From NCBI GenBank assembly GCA_002786165.1, contig PEQK01000006.1:1-37045 (forward strand): a stretch of DNA of 37,045 bases, written 5' to 3'. The notes beneath the pieces are model-generated. The model worked only from the letters and a program-made list of their open reading frames with translations. It had not been told where the DNA came from and did not search any database. This document shows, in pieces, positions 33,252 to 37,045 of this stretch. A program made the position numbers and the translations under genes. The first letter of the stretch is position 1. The number at the start of each line of letters is the position of its first letter. The stretch is from Legionella sp. GTDB lineage: Bacteria > Pseudomonadota > Gammaproteobacteria > Legionellales > Legionellaceae.

Positions 33252-34442
33252 TTGCTTAAGTACTTTTCTTTTTCTAATATGACTGCCGGTTTTGTTGCCG
33301 TGTTGGTAGGGTTTACAAGTTCTGGCGTTATCGTTTTTCAAGCTGCCAGTAATGCAGGCGCTAGTCCCGCAGAAATCAGCTCATGGCTCTTTGCTTTAGC
33401 CTTGAGTATTGCTATCACGTCTATCGGATTTTCTCTACATTATCGCATGCCGATTTTAACTGGATGGTCTACGCCAGGTGCGGCATTGCTTGTCACCAGT
33501 TTAACAGGCATTAGCATGCCTGAAGCCATTGGTGCCTTTGTATTTGCGGCCCTACTCACTATTTTGTCTGGGGTTACCGGTCTTTTTCAAAAAGTGATGG
33601 AACACATTCCGCGCGCGTTGACGTCTGCCATGCTCGCCGGTATTTTGCTGCATTTTGGCATCAATGTCTTCACGGCCATGCAAGATCAAGCGTCGATGGT
33701 ATGCGCTATGTTAATGGTGTATTTGATTGGGAAACGATTTTTCCCCAGATATGTCATTATTTTAGTATTGATGGTAGGTATTGTGGTTGCAAGCGCTCAA
33801 GGCTTGTTTCATATTGATCAATGTCATTTTGCATTATCTACGCCCATTTTCATTACCCCAGTTTTCTCATTACCAGCCTTAATCAGTATTGGTATTCCTT
33901 TGTTTGTGGTAACAATGACCTCACAAAATATCCCTGGTATCGCTGTACTGAATACCTCAGGGTATCAACCACCGATTTCTACGGTTGTAGGATGGACTGG
34001 TCTTGCTACACTTTTATTTGCACCATTTGGATGTTACTCCATTAGTCTTGCAGCCATCACTGCTGCCATCTGTACAGGTAAAGAAGCCGATTCTAACCCT
34101 GCTCAGCGCTTTAAAGCGACTATTTTTGCAGGCATATGCTGGTTGGGCATTGCCATTTTTGGCGCTACAGTGGTTGCTGTTTTTTTTGCTTTTCCAAAAG
34201 AATTGATTCTATCTATTGCGGGACTTGCCTTGTTTAGCACGATTGGATCCAGCATTAATGTTGCATTGGGATCAGAACAACATCGCGAAGCATCTATCAT
34301 AACTATTTTAGTATCTGCATCAGGATTAACTTTATTTGGTATAGGCGCTGCATTCTGGGGATTAATTGCAGGTATTATTGCAACCCTGCTATTGAATTGG
34401 AATAAAGCTGAAGAACCCATTGAAATGACGCGCACAGCTTAA
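33252..34442 (+). CDS. benE: BenE-family benzoate/H+ symporter-like transporter
   Basis: A 396-residue inner-membrane transporter with 11-12 hydrophobic helices. Family landmarks are the N-terminal NMTAGFVAVLVGFTSSGVIVFQAA, RMPILTGWSTPGAALL (Pro-Gly near a substrate half-helix), and FVVTMTSQNIPGIAVLN with its conserved TSQN. BenE homologues import benzoate by proton symport. Homologues outside aromatic-degrading bacteria may carry other aromatic or carboxylate compounds, and no catabolic genes are nearby, so the substrate is open. The start is TTG 33252, well supported by AGGAG six bases upstream. It is monocistronic and converges on the 820-residue orphan. Confidence 0.92.
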   Translation: MLKYFSFSNMTAGFVAVLVGFTSSGVIVFQAASNAGASPAEISSWLFALALSIAITSIGFSLHYRMPILTGWSTPGAALLVTSLTGISMPEAIGAFVFAALLTILSGVTGLFQKVMEHIPRALTSAMLAGILLHFGINVFTAMQDQASMVCAMLMVYLIGKRFFPRYVIILVLMVGIVVASAQGLFHIDQCHFALSTPIFITPVFSLPALISIGIPLFVVTMTSQNIPGIAVLNTSGYQPPISTVVGWTGLATLLFAPFGCYSISLAAITAAICTGKEADSNPAQRFKATIFAGICWLGIAIFGATVVAVFFAFPKELILSIAGLALFSTIGSSINVALGSEQHREASIITILVSASGLTLFGIGAAFWGLIAGIIATLLLNWNKAEEPIEMTRTA

Positions 34443-34469
34443 GATTCAGCCTATTTACGTAAGCGTGAA

Positions 34470-36932
34470 TTACTTACAAGAAACATTTGGTGTTAAATCA
34501 ACAGATTCCTCCTCGGTATCTGTTTCACCAGGGGAGTCTGTGTACGTTTCTTGAGGCGGACTGAAAATACCCAAACTCCAGGAAACCCAGCTTATTACCG
34601 TTCCTGCCAAATCAGTACCATTACTTTCACGATAGGTCAAAACTTCATTAAGATCTTTCTCGGGATCACATATATCATTAATAATCATATCTTTTCTATA
34701 TAAATTTTGTGAGTTTTTACGAGCATCAACTAAATACAAAGTTTTTGTGGGATCTTTGGGATAGTTCTCGATATATTTACAAAATTTCAAGTTTGGAAGA
34801 TAATTTAAAATTAAAATTGCAAACCATTTGCTTGCACTGGCCAGGCACTTAGGATTACCACCTAACCAAATTTCAGAAAACATACGTACGGTGTCATTAT
34901 GAAATATTATGGCAACTTTATTCAAATTTTCACGCTCACCATTAGGAAGTTCATAATAAAATTCTCTGAATTTTGTATAAGCTTTACATATTTCATGAAA
35001 CCTTGACTTTGAGTAATCGGGATGAGTATGATGATTATTTGAGGTAATATCTAATATATAATGTAACTTTTGATACGTATTAAAATTCGAAAACTCTTTA
35101 AACGCTTCTATCGAATCAAAAGAAATCTCTCCTTCTCGAATCCCATTCACCCAAGAATCTCTGACTTTATAAACAACTGTATTGCGTTCAATTATTCTCT
35201 TAAAATATATACACTTTGAATTGAGTTGAGAATTATTAGGAATACCTTCTTTAAGGTGATAATTATCTTCTAAACCAGAATAATCGAAGGTTTCATTGAC
35301 CAAGTTCACCAAACTTTGTAAGGTACTAGCCCGTAACCGATACATAATGTGCTCAGGAACACGAGGAAAATGTGCAAATTTTTTGGCCGCATACGATTTT
35401 ACGTGCTTATATTCCTTCACTGTTAATGCACGGCGAGGAACTGCGTTCGCATTATAAAAACAGTTGTTTTCCGCGGCATAATTATTAGCAGAATTAAACA
35501 ACCCAATCAAATACGTACGATCATTCTCTGGCCAAACATAATGAGAAAAAGGTCTTGTTGACCAAAATTCACCTGAGACAGGATCAAATGAAGTTTTCAA
35601 AGTCGGCATTAATAACAAAAAATAATCTTCAATGCCTTGTTGTTCTAAAAAACCACTGCCCTGTAAATATTGCGCTATACGGATAAACTGTTGATTGATG
35701 CCTCTACGTTGATACAAATATTCACATGGATGATCGGGGCTTGAGTGAGTTTTATTATATGCGTCTCTATTTAAAAATAGCGCTTGAATACTGTTAGAGT
35801 TTGATTTGGAGCCTTTAAAAAGCATTGAATCAGGTATGTCACTATTAGATAACTTGATAAGCTCTTCAATCATTGACATTTCTTCATCTTCTAGACTCTT
35901 TCTAGATCGCTGTAAAATATACAGTTCACTTCTTAACTTTTCACGAGTAAAATAGGGGCCTAATTCTTTTCTTTTATAGATAAGATCTACATCAGGGTGC
36001 TCTGTGAGCATAGCCGGATTTTTTTCTGTAATCCATACCGCCAAAGCCACCATTTTCGGTAAAATTTCATCTAACTGATAGCGCTTTATATCCGTCAAAA
36101 TTTCAATCAGAACATATGTTATTTCTTTGTGATCAAAATTAGGTATTTTTTGCCCATAAAAATAATTAGCTTCAACATTTTTTAAAGATTTTAATTCATC
36201 TTCATACATGAGCTGCAGTAAATTTCGTATGCCATCACTTGAAGTTTCATCTTCTAAAGCTTTAAAATAAGCTTGCACTAGGTTAAAAAGCGGGTAGATT
36301 AAATCATCAATATAAAAATTAGAAGGATTAGTCCAATTTGGAATATGCTTATCACAAATTTCTTGCCAATACGTTTTTTCAGATCTTATGCTGAGTTGAG
36401 TTTTATTTTGGATTTGTATCGCTTCGTCAAATGATAATGGATAAAGCTCACCTTTTTGATTGTAACTACCAAATTGCTGAAAATCATCTTCGGACAAGCG
36501 TTTAAATATAAGAGAGAGCGACATCAAGCGGGTATAAGAATCATTATAATATAAATCCTCATAATTTTTAGGTCTATCAATGAGCCCCAATTTAACTTTA
36601 TTAGAAATTTCAATACTTGGAAAAATAACATCGGTAACGCTCAATTGATACAATTCTGCTATTACTTTTGCCAGGGCATACCAATGGTAATTAGCATGAT
36701 CTTGGTAGAGGCTCCAATGCTCTTTTGGATCTAAAGAAGAATGAGTCCAATCATAAGAACTCCCTAATAAGGTTTTTTGTCTTTCTTGGAATATAGACAG
36801 CCATTTGTTTTTATTATATGCATACAAGCTTTGTAGAGGAGTTGTTAGAAAACCACTATCGAAGTCACTTTTGAAATTGCATGTTTCGAGATCATGTACA
36901 AAGACTTGAATCCGTTCTTTTTCTAGAGTCAT
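34470..36932 (-). CDS. Large orphan protein with acidic C-terminus, candidate Dot/Icm effector
   Basis: I do not recognise any domain in these 820 residues. The protein is rich in Tyr, Asn, Lys and Phe, mostly helical in appearance, and has no Sec signal. A short hydrophobic stretch lies near residues 775-790 (GTVISWVSWSLGIF). The C-terminus carries a Glu/Asp/Ser/Thr-rich block (SPGETDTEEESVDLTP) within the last 30 residues. This resembles the E-block found in many Legionella Dot/Icm substrates. AT-rich codon use and isolation at the edge of housekeeping genes fit horizontal acquisition. A cytosolic phage-defence or surface protein cannot be excluded. Confidence 0.75.
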   Translation of the reverse strand: MTLEKERIQVFVHDLETCNFKSDFDSGFLTTPLQSLYAYNKNKWLSIFQERQKTLLGSSYDWTHSSLDPKEHWSLYQDHANYHWYALAKVIAELYQLSVTDVIFPSIEISNKVKLGLIDRPKNYEDLYYNDSYTRLMSLSLIFKRLSEDDFQQFGSYNQKGELYPLSFDEAIQIQNKTQLSIRSEKTYWQEICDKHIPNWTNPSNFYIDDLIYPLFNLVQAYFKALEDETSSDGIRNLLQLMYEDELKSLKNVEANYFYGQKIPNFDHKEITYVLIEILTDIKRYQLDEILPKMVALAVWITEKNPAMLTEHPDVDLIYKRKELGPYFTREKLRSELYILQRSRKSLEDEEMSMIEELIKLSNSDIPDSMLFKGSKSNSNSIQALFLNRDAYNKTHSSPDHPCEYLYQRRGINQQFIRIAQYLQGSGFLEQQGIEDYFLLLMPTLKTSFDPVSGEFWSTRPFSHYVWPENDRTYLIGLFNSANNYAAENNCFYNANAVPRRALTVKEYKHVKSYAAKKFAHFPRVPEHIMYRLRASTLQSLVNLVNETFDYSGLEDNYHLKEGIPNNSQLNSKCIYFKRIIERNTVVYKVRDSWVNGIREGEISFDSIEAFKEFSNFNTYQKLHYILDITSNNHHTHPDYSKSRFHEICKAYTKFREFYYELPNGERENLNKVAIIFHNDTVRMFSEIWLGGNPKCLASASKWFAILILNYLPNLKFCKYIENYPKDPTKTLYLVDARKNSQNLYRKDMIINDICDPEKDLNEVLTYRESNGTDLAGTVISWVSWSLGIFSPPQETYTDSPGETDTEEESVDLTPNVSCK

Positions 36933-37015
36933 TGTTTCTACTTTGAAATATGTAATCTATATTTTACAACAAGACTATCTTCCATGGGAGTCTTTATTGC
37001 ACTTATATGTAAGTA

Positions 37016-37040
37016 TTTACCGCAGTGAACCTGCGGTAAA
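37016..37040. repeat. Hairpin related to the one after hemY
   Basis: TTTACCGCAG (37016-37025), loop TGAAC, CTGCGGTAAA (37031-37040): ten perfect pairs. Its core TACCGCxG-N5-CxGCGGTA matches the element at 29529-29549 in stem and loop length. It lies at the window edge, 84 bp upstream of the 820-residue gene. Confidence 0.65.
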
Positions 37041-37045
37041 CAAGG

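Overview
The window looks like a chromosomal segment of a Legionellales bacterium, most likely a Legionella relative. This is inferred from recalled family similarity, not from a search. The GroEL/GroES pair reads very close to Legionella HtpB/HtpA. A DsbA-family protein closely matches the Com1/DsbA2 type known from Coxiella and Legionella. Several orphan genes resemble intracellular-pathogen effectors: leucine-rich repeats, short tandem peptide repeats and a Glu-rich C-terminus. The DNA is AT-rich and gene-dense with short gaps. I saw no rRNA, tRNA, CRISPR array, insertion sequence or phage gene.

Layout. (1) 1-4341 is an accessory block: a cut-off reading frame, a small orphan, an RNI-type leucine-rich-repeat protein, a two-gene unit of unknown function, and a decayed secreted GH5-like glycosidase. 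(2) 4404-8840 holds groES-groEL with a strong terminator and a divergent large membrane protein. (3) 8912-12229 is a periplasmic thiol redox set (dsbD and a com1/dsbA2-type gene) plus rsmJ. (4) 12339-12716 is a small repeat-containing orphan. (5) 12926-22492 is the most unusual part. It encodes a 1974-residue assembly-line enzyme with the order FkbH, ACP, condensation, adenylation, PCP, thioesterase. Its end overlaps the start of a soluble PAS-PAS hybrid histidine kinase with receiver and Hpt domains, and mltA follows 8 bp later. (6) 22604-34442 is mostly housekeeping: uvrD, a TPR protein, hemC-hemD-hemX-hemY, cca-orn-queH, rsgA and a BenE-type transporter. (7) 34470-36932 is an 820-residue orphan with an acidic C-terminus typical of Dot/Icm substrates.

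The best candidate for an undescribed system is 12926-21266. One protein seems able to load a glyceryl unit from glycolysis, join it to one amino acid (my pocket reading suggests valine or another branched aliphatic residue) and release the product. A cytosolic phosphorelay kinase is translationally coupled to it. This arrangement suggests a small diffusible glyceryl-amino-acid metabolite whose production and sensing are linked. The architecture is read directly from sequence; the signalling role is inference.

Several perfect or near-perfect intergenic palindromes (11411-11434, 25537-25574, 29529-29549, 33086-33121, 37016-37040) lack good terminator U-tracts. Two of them share one stem sequence and look like members of a REP-like repeat family.
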